Below, one piece after another: positions 1-10,057 of a stretch of DNA of 45,201 nt; within the stretch, counting starts at the first letter, position 1; each line of letters opens with the position of its first letter. The stretch is taken from NCBI GenBank assembly GCA_927435855.1, contig CAKMJZ010000032.1, positions 1 through 45,201 of the forward strand. Direction: 5' to 3'. Both the position numbers and the translations under genes were made by a program. The notes below the pieces were generated by a model. The model made no database searches, was not told where the DNA came from, and worked only from the letters and a program-made list of their open reading frames with translations. Source of the DNA: an uncultured Erysipelotrichaceae bacterium. GTDB lineage: Bacteria > Bacillota_I > Bacilli_A > Erysipelotrichales > Erysipelotrichaceae.

Positions 1-500
1 GCCCAAATAGGCTCATAAGCGATAACCAGTTTCTTAACATCTTCTACAGAGAAACCATCCAAACAAGCCGCGACTTGTGTACGAACGACTGATTCAGTCA
101 ATCCGGCTTCAAATTGCTCCAATGTTTCTCCACAACATATGATCGGCGTTACACCGGCTGCGAAACATTTTTTGGCTTTTTTATTTATTCCTGCATCTGT
201 TTCATTGAAATACTGACGGCGCTCCGAATGGCCTAAAATGACCCACTGAACACCAATTTCCTGCAACATCGGAAGCGATACTTCTCCTGTATAAGCTCCG
301 GAATCTTCAAAATGAACATTTTGAGCGGCAACGAATACTCCTTTTGCGGCTAAAACAGAATCCTTCAATGCGATAAAAGGAGCACCGATACCGAAATCGG
401 CATCATTATGAATATGTCCCTCAACCCCAGCAAAGAAAGCTGTTGCTTCAGCAATCGTCTTATTCATCTTCCAGTTACCGACAATAATTGGTTTTCTCAT
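1..500 (-). CDS. tpiA: Triosephosphate isomerase, C-terminus truncated by window edge
   Basis: Reverse-strand translation from ATG at 500: MRKPIIVGNWKMNKTIAEA...GHSERRQYFNETDAGINKKAKKC...VIAYEPIWA; GNWKMN, GHSERR and AYEPIWA are TIM signatures. Absent from the ORF track because it has no stop in the window. Confidence 0.96.
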   Translation of the reverse strand, partial: MRKPIIVGNWKMNKTIAEATAFFAGVEGHIHNDADFGIGAPFIALKDSVLAAKGVFVAAQNVHFEDSGAYTGEVSLPMLQEIGVQWVILGHSERRQYFNETDAGINKKAKKCFAAGVTPIICCGETLEQFEAGLTESVVRTQVAACLDGFSVEDVKKLVIAYEPIW

Positions 501-501
501 G

Positions 502-1698
502 TTATTTCTCCTGAATGATTGCAATACCCGGCAATTCTTTACCTTCCATAAATTCCAACGAAGCTCCCCCACCCGTTGAGATGTGAGTGAACTTGTCTTT
601 GAATCCCAATTGGATTGCGGCTGCAGCAGAGTCACCACCGCCAATAACGGTCATAGCTCCCGGCAATTCGGAAATTGCCTTGCATATTTCCAGCGTACCT
701 GTTGCATACGGTTTCATTTCAAAGACGCCCATCGGACCGTTCCAAATAACGGTTTGAGCTCCTAATAATTCATTTTTAAACAATTCAATAGTCTTAGGAC
801 CGATATCCAACCCCATGTAATCAGCTGGGATATGATCATCATCAACAACCAACGTATTCGCTGTTTCAGAAAATGCATCCGCAACCAAATGGTCAAGTGG
901 CAATACCAATTTTTTACCGGCAGTAGCCAAAAATTCCTTAGCCAACTCAATACGATCTTCTTCAACCAACGACTTACCAATTTCCTTGCCTTGCGCTTTG
1001 ACAAACGTATAAGCCATACCGCCGCCAATCAACACTTTATCAGCAATCTTCAATAAGTTTTCAATAACAGCGATTTTATCGGATACTTTCGCACCCCCTA
1101 AAATAGCTACAAACGGACGTTTGGGATTATATACCGCCGCCGTTAACATTTCTACTTCTTTTTCAACTAAGAAACCAAGTGCCGAAGGCAGATATTCAGC
1201 TACACCAACAGTTGATGAATGCGCGCGGTGCACCGATCCAAACGCATCCGTAACAAACATATCAGCCAAAGAAGCCCAATACTTCGCCAAGTCAGCATCA
1301 TTTTTGCTTTCGCCTTTTTCATAGCGGGTATTCTGCATCAAAACAACTTCGCCTTCATTCAACTTAGCAACTGCAACTTCTAACAGTTCACCTTTTGTCT
1401 GATCGACAAACGAAACTTTAGTGTTGACCAATTCTGCCAAACGAGCAGCTACCGGAGCCATATTGTTTTTCGCCATATCGGCGGCTTTTTTCTCCGGATC
1501 TTTATGATCGATTTTCCCTAAATGCGACATCAAAATCACTTTTGCGCCATGCTCAACCAAATAATTAATGGTTGGCAATGCTTGTACAATGCGGTTGTCG
1601 TCTTTGATTTTACCTTCTTTGATAGGAACGTTAAAATCGACACGAACAATCACTTTTTTACCTTTTACATCAAGATCGCGTACGGTCATTTTCGCCAT
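502..1698 (-). CDS. pgk: Phosphoglycerate kinase
   Basis: 398 aa; [39 protein letters not shown] motifs; immediately upstream of tpiA. Confidence 0.98.
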   Translation of the reverse strand: MAKMTVRDLDVKGKKVIVRVDFNVPIKEGKIKDDNRIVQALPTINYLVEHGAKVILMSHLGKIDHKDPEKKAADMAKNNMAPVAARLAELVNTKVSFVDQTKGELLEVAVAKLNEGEVVLMQNTRYEKGESKNDADLAKYWASLADMFVTDAFGSVHRAHSSTVGVAEYLPSALGFLVEKEVEMLTAAVYNPKRPFVAILGGAKVSDKIAVIENLLKIADKVLIGGGMAYTFVKAQGKEIGKSLVEEDRIELAKEFLATAGKKLVLPLDHLVADAFSETANTLVVDDDHIPADYMGLDIGPKTIELFKNELLGAQTVIWNGPMGVFEMKPYATGTLEICKAISELPGAMTVIGGGDSAAAAIQLGFKDKFTHISTGGGASLEFMEGKELPGIAIIQEK

Positions 1699-1724
1699 AT
1701 TCTAATCCTCCTTTAACCACATGA

Positions 1725-1753
1725 ATTATAGCATTTTATCCTGTGGGTATCAA
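1725..1753 (-). promoter_or_regulatory. Sigma-A-like promoter of pgk-tpiA
   Basis: Reverse strand TTGATA - 17 bp - TATAAT, followed by AAAGGAGG ahead of pgk. Confidence 0.75.
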
Positions 1754-1768
1754 CGATAAACAAACATA

Positions 1769-1800
1769 ATGTGTAAGTATTCACAAATTAAGCGCTTACA
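1769..1800 (-). promoter_or_regulatory. Tandem Rex-like and cre-like sites upstream of the pgk promoter
   Basis: Reverse strand TGTAAGCGCTTAAT (1787-1800, 13/14 to TGWAARCGYTWNCW) directly abutting TTGTGAATACTTACACAT (1769-1786, close to TTGTGAA-N4-TTCACAA). Confidence 0.5.
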
Positions 1801-1804
1801 TTTT

Positions 1805-1832
1805 TCAAGAAAAAAGGGCATTCTAAGCCCTA
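1805..1832 (-). terminator. Intrinsic terminator of glgA overlapping its stop codon
   Basis: Reverse strand TAGGGCTTAGAATGCCCTTTTTTC hairpin plus U-tract. Confidence 0.75.
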
Positions 1833-3266
1833 TTTCAAACAGTCAGAATACACGCTGGCGTATTCGTCCGCCGATTTTTTCCAGCTGACATCTTTGCTCA
1901 TCGCATTGGCCATCAACTGCTTATAACCTTTAGATTTTTGATAATATGTAAAAGTTGCTATCCTTAAAACATGATACAAATCGTCACTGTTAAACTGCGC
2001 AAAACTAAAGCCCGTTCCTTCAAATGTCTCCAAATTAGCCGGGTCTACTGTGTCTTTTAAACCTCCGGTTTCACGGACCAACGGCAATGTACCATAGCGC
2101 ATCGCAATCAGCTGACTAATTCCACATGGCTCAAACAAAGAAGGCATCAATAACAAGTCCGCACCGGCATATATACGATGTGCCAACTCTTCGTTGTAAC
2201 CGCTATAGAATACCATTCGCTGACGATACTTTTCTTCCATATACTTTAACTGAGATTCCATGTGATGTTCACCAGAACCCAGGACCATTAACTGTAAATC
2301 TAATCCCATGATATCAGCCATTCGCTCGATGATTAAATGTACGCCTTTTTGCCAGGTCAACCGTGATACCATCGCAACCACGAAAACATCCTTGGCTTCA
2401 CGTAGGCCCAACTCCCTTTGTATAGCGACTTTATTCTTCGCTTTTCCGGTCAGCTTTTTCGAACTATACTTCTCAGCGAGTGTCTCATCCAATTGAGGAT
2501 CCCAGGCATCAACATCGATACCATTAACAATCCCCACCAGATCCAGTTTTCTAAAGCGCAATACCTCTTCCATCTTTTCTCCAAACTGCGGCGTCAAAAT
2601 TTCTTGAGCATAACTTGGAGATACAGTTGTAATTTTGTTTGCGTATAAGATTCCTGCTTTCATAAAACTGATTCCGTCATTGAAATGTAACGTTCCGTCA
2701 TATAAAAGCGACATTGGCAAGCCCAAACAACTTTGAAGCATTTCTCCTGGGAAGTTGCCTTGATAAGCTAAATTATGAATGGTATAAACATGCTTGATCT
2801 TTTTATAGCGTTCGTCATGTCCGTAATACTGACTGCATAACACTGGAATCATTCCGGTATGCCAGTCATGAGAATGAACGATGTCTGGGAAGTAGTCCAA
2901 AAAGCCAAAGGACATCAATACCGCATGAGAGAAATATGAGAAACGCTCTCCGTCATCTGGATAACCATAGAGTCCCTCGCGCTCAAAATAGCCGGCGTGC
3001 TCAACAAAATTAAATGTTACGCCTTGATGATTATATTCATAAACCGTCGCATACGTGTGAACTGTACCGGCATGGACTTGAAAACCTGTTTTACGCTCCA
3101 TTTTATCACGATACTTCACAGCTACCTTTTGATACATCGGCAAGAATACTCGTACCTCATAGCCCTTCTTAAGAAGTTCTTGAGGAAGTGAACCGACCAC
3201 ATCTGCCAGTCCGCCGCTTTTAATAAACGGCAAGCTTTCCGATGCTACAAAACATATTCTTGTCAT
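1830..3266 (-). CDS. glgA: Glycogen synthase (ADP-glucose), GT5
   Basis: 478 aa; N-terminal KSGGLADVVGSLP and C-terminal SLFEPCGISQL / RETGGLKDTV motifs. Confidence 0.97.
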   Translation of the reverse strand: MTRICFVASESLPFIKSGGLADVVGSLPQELLKKGYEVRVFLPMYQKVAVKYRDKMERKTGFQVHAGTVHTYATVYEYNHQGVTFNFVEHAGYFEREGLYGYPDDGERFSYFSHAVLMSFGFLDYFPDIVHSHDWHTGMIPVLCSQYYGHDERYKKIKHVYTIHNLAYQGNFPGEMLQSCLGLPMSLLYDGTLHFNDGISFMKAGILYANKITTVSPSYAQEILTPQFGEKMEEVLRFRKLDLVGIVNGIDVDAWDPQLDETLAEKYSSKKLTGKAKNKVAIQRELGLREAKDVFVVAMVSRLTWQKGVHLIIERMADIMGLDLQLMVLGSGEHHMESQLKYMEEKYRQRMVFYSGYNEELAHRIYAGADLLLMPSLFEPCGISQLIAMRYGTLPLVRETGGLKDTVDPANLETFEGTGFSFAQFNSDDLYHVLRIATFTYYQKSKGYKQLMANAMSKDVSWKKSADEYASVYSDCLK

Positions 3267-3278
3267 AGTAAAACCTCC

Positions 3279-4394
3279 TTATATCCGATCGCGTCGCTTT
3301 ACGTAGATCGGTTGTCTAAATTCACCCTTCAATTCTTTAACTTCCAACACCTTCGAATTTTTATCGACAATAACATATTCCAAATGACTGTCCGTCCCCA
3401 CGATGACATTTGGCAATAAGATCGAATTAATAACGACAGCGCCTGGTTTGATAACAACACCACGACCGATGACACTATTGATAACAGTGCCTTCGATTTT
3501 ACATCCGTTGGATATCGATGAGTTAACAACGACAGCATCTTCTCCATAATGAGTCGGTGGGGAGTCGGAAGTGCGAGTCATGATTGGCCACATCGGATCA
3601 AACAATTGTTTGGCATTGGCGTAATTAGTCAACTCCAAATTTGCCCTTTGGTATTCTCCCAACGTATTGATTGAGTAAACTAATCCACGAACCATAAATC
3701 CCTTAACGACAAAGCGATCGTAATTATCACGAATAATATCCTTTAACCAGTAAACCGAGCTAGTTTTGTTTGCCAGTCCAATTAATTCAAGGAATAACTC
3801 ACGACTCATCACATAAGCTTCTAATGAGATATTACGACTCTTATTCTTTCCAAGATTGATTTCCGATGCAATGACTCTTTTTTCTTTATCTAAAGAAAGC
3901 ACTGTACATCCGATAAACGATTCCTTAGCCATATCCGTCGGTTTATAAACTATTGTGATATCAGCTTTATTAACTTTATGTGCTGCCAACACCGTCGAAA
4001 AGTCGATGGTATACACCATATAACTTGGAGCGATAATCACGTACTTTGACTTGGCTTCCTCAAGAAACTGGATATTTGAGTTAAATGCGTTTATATCTGT
4101 ATTGTATATTTCCGATTGAATCGGTTCTTCACCATGCATAATGCGAAGCTTGCCTTGCTTAGAATTGATATTATAGTGACGGCCGGTTCCAACGTGTTCA
4201 TACACCGAACGAGGCTTGTTTTTAACATATACTTGAACATTCGAAATACCCGAATTAGTAAAGTTTGACATAACAAAGTCAATCAAACGATAACGTCCCA
4301 TAAAAGTCAGTGATGGAACTGGGCGGTAATTAGCTAATCCCGTAACATCGACTGTAGCATCTTCAAAATTAATAATTCCCAATACTTGATTCAT
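3279..4394 (-). CDS. glgD: Glucose-1-phosphate adenylyltransferase regulatory subunit
   Basis: 371 aa; GlgC-like fold with degenerate N-terminus (MNQVLGIINFED...GRYRLIDFVMSNFTNSGI) and C-terminal left-handed beta-helix; lies between glgC and glgA. Confidence 0.93.
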   Translation of the reverse strand: MNQVLGIINFEDATVDVTGLANYRPVPSLTFMGRYRLIDFVMSNFTNSGISNVQVYVKNKPRSVYEHVGTGRHYNINSKQGKLRIMHGEEPIQSEIYNTDINAFNSNIQFLEEAKSKYVIIAPSYMVYTIDFSTVLAAHKVNKADITIVYKPTDMAKESFIGCTVLSLDKEKRVIASEINLGKNKSRNISLEAYVMSRELFLELIGLANKTSSVYWLKDIIRDNYDRFVVKGFMVRGLVYSINTLGEYQRANLELTNYANAKQLFDPMWPIMTRTSDSPPTHYGEDAVVVNSSISNGCKIEGTVINSVIGRGVVIKPGAVVINSILLPNVIVGTDSHLEYVIVDKNSKVLEVKELKGEFRQPIYVKRRDRI

Positions 4395-4408
4395 AGATGA
4401 CCCCTCCC

Positions 4409-5533
4409 TTACCGATTCTTCGCCACAAGTTCGATAAACTCACTGTGAGCATCACCGACCACGGCGTTTTCTCTGATTTCAATATCCTCCGCAACGATAC
4501 AACGCTGAACGATGGCTCCTTTACGAATGATTGAGTTAGGCATGATGACAGCGTCTTTGACCACAGCACCCTCCTCAACGATAACATTGGTAAACAAGAC
4601 GGAATTAATGATCGTACCATCGATTACACAACCTTGATTAATAATACTGCGCTTGACGGATGCATGTTCTTGAATGAAATGCGGAGGCGCAGCAACGTCT
4701 TCGGTATAGATACGCCAAGAAGGATCCATGATGTCCAACGTATTCGACTCATCCAATAAGTCCATGTTGGACTCCCATAAACTATCGATTGTCCCGACAT
4801 CTTTCCAATATCCTTTAAATCGCCAAGCAAATAAACGTTTGCCCGATTCAAGCATACCCGGAATGATGTTCTTACCAAAGTCATGGGCCGAATCATTTTC
4901 TTTTAAGTCATCAATCAATGCCCGACGCAAAAGTTTCCACGAGAAAATATAGATTCCCATTGAAGCCAGATTACTCTTAGGTTTCTTCGGTTTTTCTTCA
5001 AACTCATAGATTCGATCTTCAGCATCGACATTCATAATTCCAAAGCGTGAAGCTTCCTTCAGTGTTACTTCCAAAACAGCGATCGTCGCATCCGCTTTTT
5101 TTGCTTTGTGCTCAGCTAACATTTGTGAATAGTCCATTTTATAAATGTGATCTCCAGAGAGAATCAGTACGTATTCAGGACTGTACTGATCGATAAAATC
5201 GATGTTTTGTGTGATGGCATCCGCTGTTCCGCGATACATCCCAAAACCATCCGACTTTTCTCTCGGCGGTAAAACGTAAATACCGCTATCCTTGGCATCC
5301 AGTCCCCATCTTTGGTCTTGAGCAACATACGAGTTCAGTAAAACTGACTCATATTGTGTCAATACCCCCACTACATGAACGCCGGAATTAGCGCAATTGC
5401 TTAACGGAAAGTCAATAATGCGGTATTTCCCACCGAAAAAAACCGCAGGTTTCGCAACTTTATTCGTCAGTTCTTCCAACCGCGTTCCACGCCCACCAGC
5501 CAAAATCATTCCCAACATTTGGTTTTGTCGCAT
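4409..5533 (-). CDS. glgC: Glucose-1-phosphate adenylyltransferase
   Basis: 374 aa; [49 protein letters not shown]. Confidence 0.97.
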   Translation of the reverse strand: MRQNQMLGMILAGGRGTRLEELTNKVAKPAVFFGGKYRIIDFPLSNCANSGVHVVGVLTQYESVLLNSYVAQDQRWGLDAKDSGIYVLPPREKSDGFGMYRGTADAITQNIDFIDQYSPEYVLILSGDHIYKMDYSQMLAEHKAKKADATIAVLEVTLKEASRFGIMNVDAEDRIYEFEEKPKKPKSNLASMGIYIFSWKLLRRALIDDLKENDSAHDFGKNIIPGMLESGKRLFAWRFKGYWKDVGTIDSLWESNMDLLDESNTLDIMDPSWRIYTEDVAAPPHFIQEHASVKRSIINQGCVIDGTIINSVLFTNVIVEEGAVVKDAVIMPNSIIRKGAIVQRCIVAEDIEIRENAVVGDAHSEFIELVAKNR

Positions 5534-5575
5534 AGCGAATCTCCTCCTATGATGTTTTAATGTCTTCTTATAATC

Positions 5576-5604
5576 ATTATAACTGCTAAACGGTTTAGAT
5601 AAAA
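5576..5604 (-). promoter_or_regulatory. glgC promoter with operator-like palindrome in the spacer
   Basis: Reverse-strand -10 TATAAT (5576-5581); CTAAACCGTTTAG palindrome at 5586-5598; -35 poorly conserved. Confidence 0.5.
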
Positions 5605-5614
5605 GGCAACAAAA

Positions 5615-5645
5615 TTAAAAAAGGCATGAATATGCCTTTTGTGAC
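5615..5645 (-). terminator. Intrinsic terminator downstream of the gamma-glutamyltransferase gene
   Basis: Reverse strand AAAAGGCATATTCATGCCTTTTTTAATTTT. Confidence 0.75.
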
Positions 5646-7259
5646 TTAATAACAAGCAATATTGCTATCCGTACGAGACTCGCATCCCCCTACCAGTGTG
5701 CCATTATTAAGCCTTACGATGACTTGTCCGCGCCCAAACAAGCCTACTTGTTTTGAAAATTCAACTTCATGACCGCGATTGATCAATTGTTTCATCAGCT
5801 TACGATCAAAACTTTCCTCTACCCAAATCTTCTTACCCTCAATCCACTGCCAACGAGGCACATCTAGGGCAGCTTGCGGATTTAAGTGAAAGTCAATAAT
5901 ATGTGAAAGCACTTGAAGGTGAGCCTGAGGTTGCATAAACCCCCCCATGATTCCAAAAGGTCCGATGGCTTCGCCATCCTTCATTAAAAATCCGGGAATG
6001 ATGGTGTGCAAGGTTTTCTTTCTTGGAGCAACGACATTGATATGTCTTTCATTCAGTGAAAACTGGGCACCGCGATTGTTCATGGCGATACCAGTACCCG
6101 GCACGACCATGCCACTGCCAAAACCAGTATAGTTACTTTGAATCAATGAGACCATGTTTCCTTCGTTGTCCGCGGTTGCAAGATATACGGTACCTGAGCT
6201 ATGAGGTGTAAGAGGTGTAAAAATCTGGGCTCTTTTCTTCAACTGTTTCGACCGAGTTATTCCATACTCATCACTCAATAAATCCGCTATATTTGTAACT
6301 GTTGGATCACTGATATGTTCCAGTCCATCCGCGAATGCCATTTTAATCGATTCTATTTGCTTATGAATTGAATCAATGCTTTGATGCTTGTCTAGATTAA
6401 ACTGCTTTAATATGTTAAGCGCCATCAATGTGATAGGTCCTTGAGTGTTTGCCGGTAGTTCTAGGACGTCATACCCACGATAATCCGCAAATATCGGATC
6501 GACCCATTCAACATCATATCCTTCAAGATCAGCCTTTTCAAAGAATCCTGAAAACTTCTTACTTTCCTCAACTATGCGATTCGCAATTTCTCCTTTATAG
6601 AAAACATCTGATCCAAACTTAGCAATTAATCCCAGTGTTTTAGCATGATCGGGTAATCTGACAATATCTCCAAACTCTGGAGCTTTGCCATCGAACAAAA
6701 ACGTATCCTTCCACCCGTCAAAACGCGGATGTTTTTCCTCTTTTTCCAAATATCGAACCACTGAAGCTTTCCATCCCATGGCTAACGTTGAACCGACCGG
6801 ATATCCTTCTTGCGCATAACGGATGGCCGGTTCAAGACATTCACTTAACGACAGCTTACCAAATCTTTGACTTAGCGATTCCCAACCTTTGATCTGACCG
6901 GGAACCATCACAGGTGTCCAATCAACCATGGGCATCTTTTCGATATCTCCATGTTTAGCTCGAACATTATTAAGAGTCAAATTCTCAGGGGAGTACCCAC
7001 TTGCATTCAGACCAAAAATCTTCTTATTCATCCAAACAATCGCAAAACAGTCCCCGCCCAACCCATTGGCCGTTGGTTCAACAACTGTCAAAGCTGCCGC
7101 GGTAGCAATCGCCGCATCAACAGCATTTCCACCTTTTCGCAATATTTCCAATCCTGCTGATGATGCTAAGGTACTCCCGGTCGCAACCATTCCGTTTTTG
7201 GCAAGAATTAAATTGCGATGAGAAACGATTTTCGTCGAATGATGATCAAATGAAATCAT
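5646..7259 (-). CDS. Gamma-glutamyltransferase family protein (no signal peptide, YwrD-like)
   Basis: 537 aa; ILRKGGNAVDAAIATAAALTVVEPTANGLGGDCF and SGTVYLATADNEGNMVSLIQSNYTGFGSG; starts without a hydrophobic leader. Confidence 0.9.
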   Translation of the reverse strand: MISFDHHSTKIVSHRNLILAKNGMVATGSTLASSAGLEILRKGGNAVDAAIATAAALTVVEPTANGLGGDCFAIVWMNKKIFGLNASGYSPENLTLNNVRAKHGDIEKMPMVDWTPVMVPGQIKGWESLSQRFGKLSLSECLEPAIRYAQEGYPVGSTLAMGWKASVVRYLEKEEKHPRFDGWKDTFLFDGKAPEFGDIVRLPDHAKTLGLIAKFGSDVFYKGEIANRIVEESKKFSGFFEKADLEGYDVEWVDPIFADYRGYDVLELPANTQGPITLMALNILKQFNLDKHQSIDSIHKQIESIKMAFADGLEHISDPTVTNIADLLSDEYGITRSKQLKKRAQIFTPLTPHSSGTVYLATADNEGNMVSLIQSNYTGFGSGMVVPGTGIAMNNRGAQFSLNERHINVVAPRKKTLHTIIPGFLMKDGEAIGPFGIMGGFMQPQAHLQVLSHIIDFHLNPQAALDVPRWQWIEGKKIWVEESFDRKLMKQLINRGHEVEFSKQVGLFGRGQVIVRLNNGTLVGGCESRTDSNIACY

Positions 7260-7276
7260 GGTTTTCCCTCCCTAAA

Positions 7277-7298
7277 GAAAAAGGCATTACGCCTTTCG
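7277..7298 (-). terminator. Intrinsic terminator with the folT-like stop codon in its loop
   Basis: Reverse strand GAAAGGCGTAATGCCTTTTTC; the TAA at 7287-7289 is in the loop. Confidence 0.7.
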
Positions 7299-8114
7299 GT
7301 TAGTTAATCGCAAGCGACTCATTAATATTAAAATACCAAAACCAATGACAATCGTAAATGGGACCATAATTGTCGCTTTGACAACACGAAGCAAAAAGCT
7401 GATCCATACAGGGATACCATACATGATAGCCAACCATAACGGTGTCAATATCATTTGAACCACAACTTCAACCAATACTACACTCATCGCCCAAACACTG
7501 ATCGGAAAATCATTTTCATATTTCTTATATTTCTTAGTTAAAAGGTTCAAAAAGACCATCATAGCACCAATCATCAAAACACTACCCGCTGTAAAAATCA
7601 GCTTGATCGTCGTAGTAATTTCAATAACATTACCATCAGACACGATGGATGGTGTAACCCACAAATAAGCCAAAGCTCCTAAAAGGAAACTTAATAATAA
7701 TGCTTGAGAAATCATGTAGGCAACTTTGGGAGTCCACTTAATCTTTTTAGAAAACAATAACGCCGGAATCAAACCGATGATGATTTTATTTAACGTAAAC
7801 CCGAAAAACGGAAATCCGGTCGGAGTTACGATCAATCCTAAGAAGTCTTGGACGATTCCACTGATAAAAGCCCACGATGGACCAAATAAAACTCCGATGA
7901 CCATTAAAGGCAACTGGGAGAAGCCGATGCGCATCGACGGAAAACCAAATAACGGTATCATCAGTGAGAAAAACTGCAAAGCGACTGAAAGTGCAATAAA
8001 CATCGCAATGACCGCGATTTTCTCGCCGGTCACATGCAATGGATCGATCTTAAATACGAAGTACCCGATAATGAGAATTGCCACAATAGCAATGATTTGA
8101 TATGCCAGTGCCAT
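7287..8114 (-). CDS. ECF transporter S component, FolT-like (folate)
   Basis: 275 aa membrane protein; PSMRIGFSQLPLMVIGVLFGPSWAFISGIVQDFLG...FPFFGFTLNKIIIGLIPALLF resembles FolT; immediately downstream of folC. Confidence 0.75.
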   Translation of the reverse strand: MALAYQIIAIVAILIIGYFVFKIDPLHVTGEKIAVIAMFIALSVALQFFSLMIPLFGFPSMRIGFSQLPLMVIGVLFGPSWAFISGIVQDFLGLIVTPTGFPFFGFTLNKIIIGLIPALLFSKKIKWTPKVAYMISQALLLSFLLGALAYLWVTPSIVSDGNVIEITTTIKLIFTAGSVLMIGAMMVFLNLLTKKYKKYENDFPISVWAMSVVLVEVVVQMILTPLWLAIMYGIPVWISFLLRVVKATIMVPFTIVIGFGILILMSRLRLTNRKA

Positions 8115-8132
8115 AAATATCCCTTCCTTTAC

Positions 8133-9362
8133 TTACTTTATTATACACGCTCGAACCATTGATATAAAGTAGAGCGAACCTGTAATCAACAACGTACCCT
8201 CTGTACTACGTGACAATCCTTCTTGATAAGCCTCTAAAAAACTCGGAATCACGGAAACGTTGAACCCTTTACCCAGAAGCTCGGCTTTTTGAGCACGATG
8301 AAAATCAAACTCACTCACAATAACATCATCGGAAACATCAATTAACATTCTTAACATTTTATCGGTTTCCTTATCCATTAGAGCTGAAAATATCGTAACT
8401 AGAGGTCGAGGTAATCCGGATAGTGATTCTGTCAAAGCCTTAACACCCGGTTCATTATGCGCTCCATCGATTATGACCAAAGGATATTCACTCAATACTT
8501 CAAATCGACCTAACCAATTGGCATTCTTGATACCTTCAAGCAATTGCTCATCTGTAAAATCGATCCAACCAGCTTTACTCATAACCATCAACGTCTCGAT
8601 AGCCAGAGCACTATTATTAATTTGATATTTCGCTACCGAGTTTAACTCGATATTCATACCCTTAAAATTATAGGTTTGTTTCCATCCATTGAGTGAAGAA
8701 GGAATATTTGCATCGACGACTGTTAATAAACAGCCCTTATCTCTACAAACCTGTGATATAACCGATAGCGGCTCCTCGTCATTTACAGCCGTTAATACCA
8801 CAGATCCTGGCTTGATAATCCCAGCTTTCTCAAAAGCAATCTTCCCCAACGTATCTCCGAGGTATTCCATATGATCGAAGCCAATGCTCGTTATTAAACA
8901 TACCTTGCCAACAATCACATTGGTCGCATCCAGACGTCCGCCTAATCCAACTTCAAATACCGCCCAATCTACCTGTTGATCAAGGAAATACCAAATCGCA
9001 ATCAACGTATCTATCTCAAACATAGTCAAAGAGTATTGTTGCCAGTAAGGAATAGTGCGGTTGATGTACAACAACAAATCTTCATCCGAAATCGGAACAT
9101 TATTGATTTTAAAGCGATCATTATGCTCAATCAAATGCGGAGAAGTGAAAAGACCGGCTTTGTATCCGGAAGTTTCTAACACACTTCGCAAATAATTCGC
9201 AGTGCTACCCTTACCGTTGGTACCAGCTATGTGAAGACAGTTCAATCGAAGTTGGGGATTACCCAAATCTGCCATCAACTGCGCAAAAAGTTTCAAAGCA
9301 AAAGTATTGGTTGACGTTCTTTTAGATATCGCCTTAATGGCGGATTCAATATCGTGAAACAT
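8133..9362 (-). CDS. folC: Bifunctional folylpolyglutamate synthase/dihydrofolate synthase
   Basis: HIAGTNGKGSTANYLRSVL, TSPHLIEHNDRFKIN, VFEVGLGGRLDATNV, DGAHNEPG. Start set to MFHDIESAI at 9362 because AGGAGG precedes it; the track start at 9401 overlaps ung. Confidence 0.95.
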   Translation of the reverse strand: MFHDIESAIKAISKRTSTNTFALKLFAQLMADLGNPQLRLNCLHIAGTNGKGSTANYLRSVLETSGYKAGLFTSPHLIEHNDRFKINNVPISDEDLLLYINRTIPYWQQYSLTMFEIDTLIAIWYFLDQQVDWAVFEVGLGGRLDATNVIVGKVCLITSIGFDHMEYLGDTLGKIAFEKAGIIKPGSVVLTAVNDEEPLSVISQVCRDKGCLLTVVDANIPSSLNGWKQTYNFKGMNIELNSVAKYQINNSALAIETLMVMSKAGWIDFTDEQLLEGIKNANWLGRFEVLSEYPLVIIDGAHNEPGVKALTESLSGLPRPLVTIFSALMDKETDKMLRMLIDVSDDVIVSEFDFHRAQKAELLGKGFNVSVIPSFLEAYQEGLSRSTEGTLLITGSLYFISMVRACIIK

Positions 9363-9369
9363 AAGCCTC

Positions 9370-10029
9370 CTATAAACGCCAGTTAATCGGCGATCGATCA
9401 TGCTTTTTTAAAAAATCATTTGTCTTACTAAACGCCCGCGAACCAAAGAATCCGTGATACGCCGATAGCGGTGAGGGATGGGGTGCTTTTAATATTAAAT
9501 GACGCTCATTGAAGATCAACGATTCTTTCATTTGAGCATTTCTTCCCCAAAGAACAAAAACGATTGGCAAAGGATGTTGATTGCACCGCTTAAGTACTTC
9601 ATCTGTAAAAATCTCCCACCCTTTATTCTGATGAGAATTGGGTTTACTCTCTTCAACTGTAAGCACGGTATTTAACAACAGTACGCCTTCCTTCGCCCAA
9701 GGAACCAGATATCCGCTTTCAGGAAAGGGTAAGTTTAAGTCATTGCTATACTCCTTGAAAATGTTCTGAAGACTTGGGGGAAAGGGGGTTTTAGGTTTTA
9801 CAGAAAAACACATACCATGAGCTTGATTTGGCTGATGGTAGGGATCTTGACCGAGAATCACAACCTTCAGATCATCATAATCCGTATATCCAAAACAAGA
9901 AAATACATCTTCTTTCTTCGGATAAATGGTTTTTGTGCCATATTCCTTCGTCAGAAAAGCGGAAAGATCTTTAAAATATGGCTTCTCAAATTCATCTTTT
10001 AAAAACTGTGTCCAACCGTTTTGAAACAT
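9370..10029 (-). CDS. ung: Uracil-DNA glycosylase family 1
   Basis: 219 aa; VVILGQDPYHQPNQAHGMCFSV, LLLNTVLTVEESKPNSHQNKGWE, HPSPLSAYHGFFGSRAF. Confidence 0.97.
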   Translation of the reverse strand: MFQNGWTQFLKDEFEKPYFKDLSAFLTKEYGTKTIYPKKEDVFSCFGYTDYDDLKVVILGQDPYHQPNQAHGMCFSVKPKTPFPPSLQNIFKEYSNDLNLPFPESGYLVPWAKEGVLLLNTVLTVEESKPNSHQNKGWEIFTDEVLKRCNQHPLPIVFVLWGRNAQMKESLIFNERHLILKAPHPSPLSAYHGFFGSRAFSKTNDFLKKHDRSPINWRL

Positions 10030-10057
10030 GATTCGCCCCTCCTCGGTTTAATATTGC

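Noticed and set aside
583-765. Plus-strand ORFs antisense to pgk/glgA and similar (e.g. 832-1056, 2126-2311, 7726-8100, 37388-37708)
   Set aside because: They are shadow frames of strongly conserved minus-strand genes and show no recognisable protein family.
3279-4394. glgD as a decayed duplicate of glgC
   Set aside because: Intact 371-aa frame with GlgD-specific N-terminus; glgC-glgD pairs are normal in Bacillota.
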